The translations under genes were made by a program, and so were the position numbers. A model generated the notes under the pieces. That model searched no databases, was not told where the DNA came from, and saw only the letters and a program-made list of their open reading frames with translations. Shown piece after piece: positions 35,955-43,348 of a stretch of 64,000 nucleotides of DNA; position 1 is the first letter of the stretch, and every line of letters begins with the position of its first letter. The DNA is from Leucobacter chinensis (GTDB taxonomy: Bacteria; Actinomycetota; Actinomycetes; Actinomycetales; Microbacteriaceae): the NCBI RefSeq assembly GCF_019049105.1, contig NZ_JAHQZR010000006.1:310001-374000 (forward strand), in the 5' to 3' direction.

Positions 35955-36137
35955 AGAAGAAGCCTTCTTTCAATATCGCAGCACTTGCAAACTTACTCAG
36001 TATAAATCCCTAGCCATATGATTGCTTAACTTCTTAAACGCTACATTCCAATTTTGTTTCTATTCGGATGAAGATTACCTCATGCTTGCTAATCGGCATT
36101 CCTCAGGCGTGGCCTGAGCGTGACGGTCGAGGATGCC

Positions 36138-36293
36138 TTATACGACATCATTTAGATCGAATTCATTGCCTATTTGTCCGCTAAAATTGGCAATTTGGTC
36201 AATCGACCTGGCCTTATAATGCTGTGTGTGGATAAGTTCTGAATTTTCAAGTTCCGAAATGAGGCTCAAAGAAAGCGTGTCGTCTACAGGCAT
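36138..36293 (-). CDS. Small acidic ORF (51 aa), unknown
   Basis: It begins MPVDDTLSLSLISELE and ends GQIGNEFDLNDVV, rich in Asp, Glu, Asn and Ser. Alternative GTG starts lie at 36296 and 36305. It lies upstream of the island ATP-grasp D gene on the same strand. No ribosome-binding site is evident. It could be a peptide substrate of the ligases, a remnant of a larger gene, or chance. Confidence 0.25.
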   Translation of the reverse strand: MPVDDTLSLSLISELENSELIHTQHYKARSIDQIANFSGQIGNEFDLNDVV

Positions 36294-36360
36294 CACTGTG
36301 GTCACGTCGCATTACAGCTTTGTTGGGGTTTCAGCTGGGAACACTGGCTATCTGCGCAGG

Positions 36361-36564
36361 TCAGCTGGACAGCGCATGTTCCCCTGGAGATGAAGGGTTC
36401 ACAAGGTGAGAGAAATGGGCGATCTTAACCGTTCTCCGACCCTTCAGCGTTTGGCTTTCAATTAAGGGAACCGAAAGCGTGTTCCTATGCATATAGTTAC
36501 GCAGGACACTCCTTGACGAGGAACTGTGCGTTCCAAGAAAGTCTTCAGAATACAGAGAGCTCAT
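36361..36564 (-). CDS. Small ORF (67 aa), unknown, possibly a remnant
   Basis: A Ser-rich 67-residue frame (MSSLYSEDFLGTHSSSSRSV at the start) on the same strand as the ATP-grasp genes. No family is recognised and no clear ribosome-binding site is present. Confidence 0.2.
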   Translation of the reverse strand: MSSLYSEDFLGTHSSSSRSVLRNYMHRNTLSVPLIESQTLKGRRTVKIAHFSHLVNPSSPGEHALSS

Positions 36565-37174
36565 GGAGGCATGACTGCCCCCTTTGCTTGTAGCGATGTA
36601 TAAGCTCGATAAAGCATTCTTTACTGTCTCTAGGTGGTTTTCATAGCGTTAGTCAATCGTGATGGGGAAGACATCAAACCATTGTCGTTTCTCAAGCCAA
36701 TATAAGCACTTCTCGATAATGCAGGGGGGCGTTATGGAAAAACTTACCCGCATTCCATAATTGCTCTTCCTGAAGTATCTGGAACGACTATGAAATCGGT
36801 TAACCCTCTTAACGCTAGTGAAAGTGGAACTTATATGAGAGAGCGCGCGAGTGTTCGAGGTCGCTGGCTCAGTGAAGAACTAACGTTGTTGCGGCATGAC
36901 AGAATCAGATCAGTAAATGTCAGCATGATCTTTATATCCTTGCCCAGCGTGACCTGGAAAGTGGCATTGCATGCTTCATCCACGATCTTCAATCTAAACA
37001 CCTCATCGCTCAGCTCAGTATTCGCCACCGTTCGCTGATGCCTGTCAGAAACCTGTTTGTAAGCTATGACAAGCAATAGACATTGAAACGAATATTGCGC
37101 TGGGGCAGAACCTATTATCGGGACGTAAGCGGTTCTGCTAGGAGTAAAAACTTACGAACACGGAGCCCCTCATA

Positions 37175-39016
37175 TTATTTTCGGACTTCAAAGCTCGTAA
37201 GTTCACTTGTTTCCGCTGGCTCTGCCGCAACAGAAGTTGGTACCGCACCTTCCGGCCCTAGAATGGCGAGACGTACGAGAGCCGCTACATCGTCGCTCCG
37301 GCCTTGGGCAAATGCGGTGACTGTACGTTTATCGAGATTTTTAACGTGCCCGAGGATGCTGAGGCTTTTAGCTTGACTCTGTATCCATCGGCGATAACCA
37401 ACTCCAGTAACACGGCCACGAACAGTAAAAGTGATTGCGATATCGCTATTTTGAGTCTTTTCAACCTGAAGACCCGAGGCATGAGCAGAAGCCTCCATGA
37501 GCAGCTGAGAAATCTGAACTTTGTTGCCCCACATCGGGTATTGGGCACTACCCATAGCGGCTGCCGAGTTCAACTCGATAATGGTGCAGCTTTGATCAGC
37601 GGCTGGGAGACGGTGATCTTCAATGAGCATGTCGACCCCGCAATAATCTAACCCGGGAACCGCATCAACCGCTTTTATTGCTAGCTCTTGGATTGAGGGG
37701 TGCAATTCGTCAAGTATCTCGATACTGTCTCCACCGAGAGAGAGGTTCGCTGAACTCGCAAGGAGTACTTTTTCGCCCATCGCAGGAACAGACGCAAGAG
37801 TGTATCCAGCGAGTCCGAGTTGATAGTGTAAGCCCGGGTGTGAAATCTTGATTGGGCTCATGCGACGTTGGGGGTTCGCTCGAAGAGCTCTGTTCTTATA
37901 GAAAACTAAGTCAGCAACGGTATGCAATCCATCACCAACGACGTTCGCAGTGCTACGCAAAACGCCCGCTACGACCTGTCGATCGATTACAACTATTCGA
38001 TAATCATCTCCCGTTACGTGCCTTTCAATGATCAGGTCATCGTCACGCAGCTTGCTTATAGCATGAAGATCGAGAGCCTTTTCGAGCTCCTCTCGATTTC
38101 TGATGTTCGAGACAACACCGATTCCTTTAAACCCAGCGACGGGCTTACAAACGACTGGGTAGCCTATAGAGTCTGCGAAGTCCAGAGCAACGCTACGGTC
38201 TTCTATGGAGAATACCCGACCTAGAGGTACCGGAACTTTTGCCCGCTGGAGCAGAACACGCGTGGCTTCTTTGTGATTAGTCGCGGCTCTAGCTACGGCG
38301 CTCGTGAGAGGCGACATGCTTGCTTTGAAGCTTAACGCTTTCCCGCTCTCATGTGTGACAATAAGTGCCGAGTTCGGGTAAAGCGTGCACTGGAGACCAA
38401 ACTGAAGTGCATCACGTATGAGCGTGTAACTCGGTGTACCAAGACGTGGCAGGTGGCTTACTGCGTCTAAATCAGTATAGGTGTTTGGCTCTTCGCCGTT
38501 GTGTAGAGGAACGCTTGGAGCAGGCTCAACTGCGTATTTTTGAATTCGTTCATGCTCTGAGAGGTAGAACTCCTCGAGCGACGAGTAAGTTGTTGTCTCG
38601 CCACGCGTGAGATTGCGTAAAGCTCCCTCTAAAGCGATCATAATCAACTCAGAGTTATACTTAGATTTTTTGCTGGAGTTCCTGTGCTCAAGTTCGATGT
38701 CAATACAGCCGTCAATATTCTTCAATACATCAGCCAAGTTATCCTCTGCGATTTTCAGGCCTGGTAAGCCCTTCAACGCACTTTCGGCTGCGTCCCATGC
38801 TGAGCTGGTAAGTAAGATATGTTGTCCCCCATACTGGAGGTCGTTTTGCATGTAGGAAAATATCTCTTCGCCCTCTTGAGAACCTTCGAGTAGGACAGCG
38901 ATCGAGCTAGGCAAACCTGCAATGTCATCACGGCGCAGACGAACTAGTCGTACCGTTCGAATCTCTGTGGCGTGCGGCGAGTGACTAAGCGCCGTGCTCG
39001 CGGTTGCTTCATGCAT
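37175..39016 (-). CDS. ATP-grasp ligase fused to an intact acylphosphatase domain (island protein C)
   Basis: A 613-residue protein. Residues 1-190 match no family I recognise. Residues ~195-510 form a cyanophycin-synthetase/GshF-like ATP-grasp: YPVVCKPVAGFKGIGVV, IERHVTGDDYRIVVID, ANVVGDGLHTVADLV, LSLGGDSIEILDE, GVDMLIED and IIELNSAAAMGSAQYP. Residues ~530-610 are an acylphosphatase domain with GRVTGVGYRRW (catalytic Arg) and LGHVKNLDKRTVTAFAQG (catalytic Asn). ATP-grasp ligases work through acyl phosphates and acylphosphatase hydrolyses them, so the fusion is functionally suggestive (proofreading or release). ATG 39016 has AAGGA 8 nt upstream and overlaps the preceding gene. A TTG at 39040 is a less likely start. 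Confidence 0.78.
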   Translation of the reverse strand: MHEATASTALSHSPHATEIRTVRLVRLRRDDIAGLPSSIAVLLEGSQEGEEIFSYMQNDLQYGGQHILLTSSAWDAAESALKGLPGLKIAEDNLADVLKNIDGCIDIELEHRNSSKKSKYNSELIMIALEGALRNLTRGETTTYSSLEEFYLSEHERIQKYAVEPAPSVPLHNGEEPNTYTDLDAVSHLPRLGTPSYTLIRDALQFGLQCTLYPNSALIVTHESGKALSFKASMSPLTSAVARAATNHKEATRVLLQRAKVPVPLGRVFSIEDRSVALDFADSIGYPVVCKPVAGFKGIGVVSNIRNREELEKALDLHAISKLRDDDLIIERHVTGDDYRIVVIDRQVVAGVLRSTANVVGDGLHTVADLVFYKNRALRANPQRRMSPIKISHPGLHYQLGLAGYTLASVPAMGEKVLLASSANLSLGGDSIEILDELHPSIQELAIKAVDAVPGLDYCGVDMLIEDHRLPAADQSCTIIELNSAAAMGSAQYPMWGNKVQISQLLMEASAHASGLQVEKTQNSDIAITFTVRGRVTGVGYRRWIQSQAKSLSILGHVKNLDKRTVTAFAQGRSDDVAALVRLAILGPEGAVPTSVAAEPAETSELTSFEVRK

Positions 39017-40214
39017 TCTTGTTGTCCTTAGTGTATTCAACTGCAGTCGCCCGATCGTTCAGGAGATCGCCTGACATGAGAAGTTCCATTAGTGCTGCCA
39101 ATAGCGTTGAGGGGCCGGAGCAACGGGCTGTAAGAGTTCCATGAACGGAATCAACAGATTCCACGTTGAAAGTGGCCCCGTGTTCTTCGAAAATGAAGGG
39201 TAGTTCGGTTTGCGCGATCTGTGGGTGGCGTAGCCCCTCGACAAAAATACTTTTGTTAATGACTTGCCGGGGAGCTTCGAGCTCAAGTCCTACGCTGTCA
39301 GCTTCAAAGTTAACTAGTGCTTTGGCGATATTTTCGGCGGGAAGCGTTGTGTCAGGGAGGATGAAAGAATCCATCCTCGGTCTTTCCGAAAGGCTAGTAA
39401 CGCGGGTTGCGGGCTTTTTGAAAATCCCTTTTTGCTTGACAACTACTTCAACTGTTGCACATGAAAGGTCCGGTATCGCAGATGCGGCCTTCAAGATCAC
39501 TTCCCTTGTTGAAGAGGAAACGAGTTTCTTTGCATTTCTAAGTGGGATCTCAGAATCCGGATCGAGCTCGACAATTGAGACTATCTCTCCCTGTAATACA
39601 AAGGCCCTAAATATTAGTCCTGAGAGTTGTTTTTCAACTAAGAACCTTGTGGACAATGGTGCTACTTCATTACCGTTTTCGTCGAAATCGAACGCTAATT
39701 TGGTGGCGGCGTAGGCTGAGATGAGTGGATTGCTACCGGGAGCCCGGTCGGCAGCATCGCGACGGCGGAGCATTTCTAGCGCTTGCCGAAGCTCTTCGGA
39801 AGAGCGGATATTCTTTATCGTGGTCGCAGGATTTTCACCCACCATCTCCTTGACGGTAACAGGGTATCCGATCTTTTTTGCCCACTTGGCTGCCCTCGTG
39901 CGACTTCTCCATGTAAAGGTCGCGCCTTTAGGCTTGGGTACAGAGGAACGTTCGAATAATGCCCGCCTTAAGCGGCGATCCTGGGCGAATATAACAGCAG
40001 GTAATGATGAAGAGTTGGGCACGCCATGAGCGAAACTAATCCTCTGTTCTGATTCGAGTTCCTTGCCAGCTAGCATCACCTGTCTTGGTAGGAGCAAGAG
40101 GTCCAGGTCGAGACTTAGCGCAGTTTGATGGATCAAATATCCGTCATAGAGAAAATGTGGAAGTTTTACTCTGCCGACCTGGAACCACTGTGTAGGAGTA
40201 TCTTGTTTTGTCAT
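39009..40214 (-). CDS. Degenerate ATP-grasp-like protein with acylphosphatase-like tail (island protein B)
   Basis: 401 residues. It resembles its neighbours in layout but has lost key positions. The lysine loop reads YPVTVKEMVGENPATTI. There is no G-D-D-x-R strand and no V-V-G-D-G turn. The usual metal-binding E-x-N is not recognisable (CATVEVVVKQKG). The last ~60 residues (HGATFNVESVDSVHGTLTAR, then CSGPSTLLAALMELL) follow the beta-alpha pattern of acylphosphatase but lack its Arg and Asn. It may be a structural or regulatory partner rather than an enzyme. It is translationally coupled to protein C (8-bp overlap). The start has only a weak AAAGAA upstream. Confidence 0.55.
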   Translation of the reverse strand: MTKQDTPTQWFQVGRVKLPHFLYDGYLIHQTALSLDLDLLLLPRQVMLAGKELESEQRISFAHGVPNSSSLPAVIFAQDRRLRRALFERSSVPKPKGATFTWRSRTRAAKWAKKIGYPVTVKEMVGENPATTIKNIRSSEELRQALEMLRRRDAADRAPGSNPLISAYAATKLAFDFDENGNEVAPLSTRFLVEKQLSGLIFRAFVLQGEIVSIVELDPDSEIPLRNAKKLVSSSTREVILKAASAIPDLSCATVEVVVKQKGIFKKPATRVTSLSERPRMDSFILPDTTLPAENIAKALVNFEADSVGLELEAPRQVINKSIFVEGLRHPQIAQTELPFIFEEHGATFNVESVDSVHGTLTARCSGPSTLLAALMELLMSGDLLNDRATAVEYTKDNKNA

Positions 40215-40403
40215 GTTTCTTTAAAAATCTTTCACAGTTAGAGGTAGACGCTGCGCACCCTAGTAGCGCCAAAGGGCAGGCTTAGGTAGCTGGAAGTCAA
40301 ATGCTAGCTTAGCGGGAAGGGGCAGCTGCGACTATATACAAAGGACTAGCGCTTTGGCTCTCAAGTGCTGAGGCATTGCCTTACGCATAGCCACAGTCTT
40401 GTT

Positions 40404-41810
40404 TTATTTAGAGAGGAAGTGGAATCCGGCCGATAGGGGATGTTTCCAAGCGACATCAGAATCAATCGAACATTGGAGAATGCGTGAAACTTCCTTGGCG
40501 AAATCTGAAACTTCATTATCGCCACCACCCGCAACGAGAACCTTTGTTGAAAGATTAAGATATCCCTGCATTGCATATCTCTGGCTTGCCTGCCGGATTT
40601 TATTCTTTTGCATCATGCTTATTTTGCCGGAATGAGGCATGTGGAACTCTCGCCTGACAGGATAGCCGTGGGACGGTATGGGAGTGAGCGTGACGGCTTC
40701 TGCTATGCCAGTCTTGAGTGGGCCTGCAATATCTGAAACGTTAAAATTTAAACTTTTTATCCCCGGCGTTCTTAACCGTTTTGATTCTGGGAAGTATGCG
40801 TTCATCATGGCGCTGGGAACATCGCGCCCAATACCCGTTGTCGGATACATGTTAAGCGCGATGTGTGCACGATAATTAAGTTCGATGACTGTGTAATCCT
40901 CCCCCTTAGGCTTACTGGGGTTAAAGAGGATGTCTACACCAGCAGCTGCAAGTCCAGGGATCGCTAAGACGCTCTGGATTGCAGCCTGCTGTATATGTTC
41001 GGGGAGAGTATCCGTACAATCGATCACATCTCCACCGGCACTTGCATTAGCTTTTCCTCGAAGAGGTAGCACAATATCCTTTTCGAGAACGGAATCGTAT
41101 GTATAACCGTGGTTTTCGACGAAAGAGTCAACCTCGAAGTCCATCTTGATCGGTGCGGTCGAAAGGAAGGGATTCTTTTGCCGGAGTAGATTCTTTTGTT
41201 GAATTAGCTCTCGGACAGTATGCTTACCGTCACCAACGACATGCGCGGGGACTCTGTAAACTGCTGCGACGTATTTGTCTTTGACGACATAGACCCTGTA
41301 GTCATCGCCTTCAAAATGTTGCTCAAGTACGAATTTTTCGATGCCTTGAGTGTCCAGCATCCAGTCGTAGGCTTTACGTAACTCCGCTTCGTCCTTGATC
41401 CCGACGAGAACGCCTTCACCTTTTGAGCCTCGCAACGGTTTTAAAACGACCGGAAAGCCGAACGCCTGTGCTCTTTCCACGACTTCTGAAAAAGATGTAC
41501 TAGTCGCTTCAAAAGATACGGTTTCGGGTGCACAAACCCCTGCAGCTCTCAAAGCATCTGTTGTTGCTTTCTTATTACCAACTATTTTGGCTGCTTCACG
41601 CGTTGTTAACGGCGAAGGTTTTGACCCATCGAAGACTATGTTCTGATGGCCGTCAGACACCTCAATAAATCGAAGCCGGGGATGGGCGATTCTTACCTCG
41701 AGACCTCGACGCCAAGCTTCGAGAGCGATGCAATAACCGGAGAGTATAGTGCCGCCAAACGCACTCTGTACGACTTCGGGCTGAAAGTAATCAGGCCATT
41801 CAAAACTCAT
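40404..41810 (-). CDS. ATP-grasp ligase with degenerate acylphosphatase-like C-terminus (island protein A)
   Basis: 468 residues. An N-terminal ~80-residue pre-ATP-grasp domain is followed by a well-kept ATP-grasp (about 85-360): FPVVLKPLRGSKGEGVLVGI, LEQHFEGDDYRVYVVKD, AHVVGDGKHTVRELIQQKN, ASAGGDVIDCTD, GVDILF and VIELNYRAHIALNMYP. These are the motifs of cyanophycin synthetase/GshF-type ligases. The last ~75 residues (MQKNKIRQASQRYAMQGYLN, then VLVAGGGDNEVSDFAKEV) resemble an acylphosphatase that lacks the catalytic Arg loop. GGGAGA precedes ATG 41810. It is the first gene of the minus-strand module and divergent from the CapA gene. Confidence 0.75.
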   Translation of the reverse strand: MSFEWPDYFQPEVVQSAFGGTILSGYCIALEAWRRGLEVRIAHPRLRFIEVSDGHQNIVFDGSKPSPLTTREAAKIVGNKKATTDALRAAGVCAPETVSFEATSTSFSEVVERAQAFGFPVVLKPLRGSKGEGVLVGIKDEAELRKAYDWMLDTQGIEKFVLEQHFEGDDYRVYVVKDKYVAAVYRVPAHVVGDGKHTVRELIQQKNLLRQKNPFLSTAPIKMDFEVDSFVENHGYTYDSVLEKDIVLPLRGKANASAGGDVIDCTDTLPEHIQQAAIQSVLAIPGLAAAGVDILFNPSKPKGEDYTVIELNYRAHIALNMYPTTGIGRDVPSAMMNAYFPESKRLRTPGIKSLNFNVSDIAGPLKTGIAEAVTLTPIPSHGYPVRREFHMPHSGKISMMQKNKIRQASQRYAMQGYLNLSTKVLVAGGGDNEVSDFAKEVSRILQCSIDSDVAWKHPLSAGFHFLSK

Positions 41811-41896
41811 TGCTTATCTCCCTAAAATCGTACTTCTGTTTCAAAACGTCATTACTACTGTAATGTTAATCATTCCTGGCCTTAGGGGGGTTTGGC

Positions 41897-42949
41897 ATGA
41901 CCAGAATCAGAATTTCTCTCGTTGGTGATGTGTTAATTCATCAGAGCCTCCTGAAAAAGGTGGAAGAGAAAGACAATTACACTTACTATTCTCACTTTCA
42001 CGAGATAGCGCCGTTGATTCAAGAAGCGGACGTCTCTGGAGCGAATCTGGAATCAATCACTGCGGGTGCAGAATATGGACTTTCAGGTTATCCAAAGTTC
42101 AACGCACCGGTCCAACTACTCGATGGCTTGCAGGAATCAGGATTCGGCCTGCTTAATGTCGCAAATAATCACATGCTTGATAAAGGCGAGAAAGCCCTCC
42201 TAGCTTCTCTAACAAACATTCAGGAAAAAGGGCTCCAATACGTCGGAGCAAGTCCGGACAGCTCGGTTTCTACTCCAGGAAGAATTATCAACGTTGGTGG
42301 GGTGAAAATAGGTTTTGTCTCGTTTACTGATGGAGCAAAACTGCGTTTAAACCTGATCGACAAGAGCCAGGTGAACTATTTTCCGGGTCAGAGCGAGCCT
42401 ATCAATATGATTCGTAAGCTTAATCCCATTAAGAAAGCACTCGCGGAGATTAAAGAGGAAGTTGATTTCCTTGTCCTCCAGCTACATTTTGGAGAAGAAT
42501 ACCTACGTTTCCCAAGCGCCTTTCAAAGGGAAATGGTCGCCGCTTTATGCGAGACCGGTGTTGATGTTATCGTGGGCCACCACCCCCACGTCCTTCAACC
42601 GTCAGAATGGATTGAGAACTCAAGAGGTAAAAATGTTCTGGTGATGTATTCTGTGGGGAATTTTTTCTCGGGGCAGCTCGGGATTCACCGACAAATCGGA
42701 GGTATTTTCTCGGTAGAGTTTGAGGCTCAAGAAGCTGAAGGGAAAAGAGTAATATCTGATGTCACGCCAGATCTAGTCTTAACTTTTGTTGATCACAAAG
42801 CGGACTATAGAGTTCGTCCACTTGAGACGGTGGTTCGAGAGCGTAAACGAATAATGTCCGCTGGACATGGACTTGTAGATTCGGCAGCTTTGATTGGCCG
42901 AGTGAAAGAGCATGCAACGACTTACATTCCAAACCTGAAGGTTCAATAA
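41897..42949 (+). CDS. CapA family protein (poly-gamma-glutamate capsule-type metallophosphoesterase fold)
   Basis: A 350-residue protein of the PGA_cap/CapA family, calcineurin-like fold. Motifs: LVGDVLIH (metal Asp), GANLESI, LLNVANNHMLDKG (Asn-His pair), VLQLHFGEEYLRFPS, and VIVGHHPHVLQP followed by YSVGNFFSG. There is no signal peptide or transmembrane helix at the N-terminus, unlike many membrane-bound CapA proteins, so it may be cytosolic. CapA is needed for poly-gamma-glutamate synthesis and export in bacilli, but its reaction is not settled. It is divergent from the ATP-grasp genes (86 bp), which suggests a shared amide-linked polymer or peptide pathway. Confidence 0.82.
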   Translation: MTRIRISLVGDVLIHQSLLKKVEEKDNYTYYSHFHEIAPLIQEADVSGANLESITAGAEYGLSGYPKFNAPVQLLDGLQESGFGLLNVANNHMLDKGEKALLASLTNIQEKGLQYVGASPDSSVSTPGRIINVGGVKIGFVSFTDGAKLRLNLIDKSQVNYFPGQSEPINMIRKLNPIKKALAEIKEEVDFLVLQLHFGEEYLRFPSAFQREMVAALCETGVDVIVGHHPHVLQPSEWIENSRGKNVLVMYSVGNFFSGQLGIHRQIGGIFSVEFEAQEAEGKRVISDVTPDLVLTFVDHKADYRVRPLETVVRERKRIMSAGHGLVDSAALIGRVKEHATTYIPNLKVQ

Positions 42950-43145
42950 CGCAGAAGGAACGGGAAAAATTCAGCTCTGGGCTCTGCAATTCCTCAAGTC
43001 TGTTGATGGGGCGACTTATCAGGGGCAGGGCATCCGTATTTCAGATGCTAAAGGTCCTCAAAGCTGGTGATTTATGTTTTGCTGGTCGCTGGTCGGGTTG
43101 AATTAAGGATTTTATTGTTGAAAGAAGCGCTTGAACACAAGGTGG

Positions 43146-43175
43146 AAAGCACGCGCTGAGAGCGGGTGCTTTTGG
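43146..43175 (+). terminator. Possible terminator downstream of capA-like gene
   Basis: AAAGCAC (43146-43152) pairs with GTGCTTT (43166-43172), with an inner CGCT/AGCG pairing and a T-rich end. It is about 200 bp from the stop, so the assignment is tentative. Confidence 0.45.
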
Positions 43176-43335
43176 TGGTGTTTCGCGGCGCCTTACCCGA
43201 GAACATAGATGCTAGTCGATAGGTGTCGATTACCTAAGGTTTGTAAGTAGCCTCACTGCTTCGCCTGTCGACATAATTGCCTTGCTTGGCACAGTAATCT
43301 TGCAGGGTTCATCCGGCGGCGTCAGGGGCGGTCGG

Positions 43336-43348
43336 TATCATCGACTAT
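43336..43348 (+). promoter_or_regulatory. -10 box for leaderless recG
   Basis: TATCAT (43336-43341), then 7 nt, then the recG ATG at 43349. No ribosome-binding site is present. Confidence 0.5.

Larger units (their letters stand above)
35955..37174. other. 1.2-kb gap in the island with only short open segments
   Basis: Strikingly A+T-rich for this chromosome, with no long reading frame on either strand. Three short minus-strand frames are protein-like in composition: 36831-37076 (81 aa), 36361-36564 (67 aa) and 36138-36293 (51 aa). None has a convincing ribosome-binding site. It may hold a decayed gene of the ATP-grasp cluster, or small peptide genes. No insertion sequence is recognisable. 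Confidence 0.45.
42950..43348. other. Island/core junction between capA-like gene and recG
   Basis: No gene is seen. The region holds a terminator-like hairpin (43146-43172) and the recG -10 box. Composition shifts back from A+T-rich to G+C-rich across it. No direct repeat or integrase was recognised. Confidence 0.5.

Noticed and set aside
36138-36293. Firm call of a graspetide precursor peptide
   Set aside because: No repeated core motif, no ribosome-binding site, and the ligases resemble cyanophycin/GshF enzymes rather than microviridin-type ones. Kept only as a low-confidence possibility.
36138-37076. Insertion sequence or transposase remnant in the island gap
   Set aside because: No terminal inverted repeats, target duplications or transposase motifs were recognised. 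Only short open segments are present.
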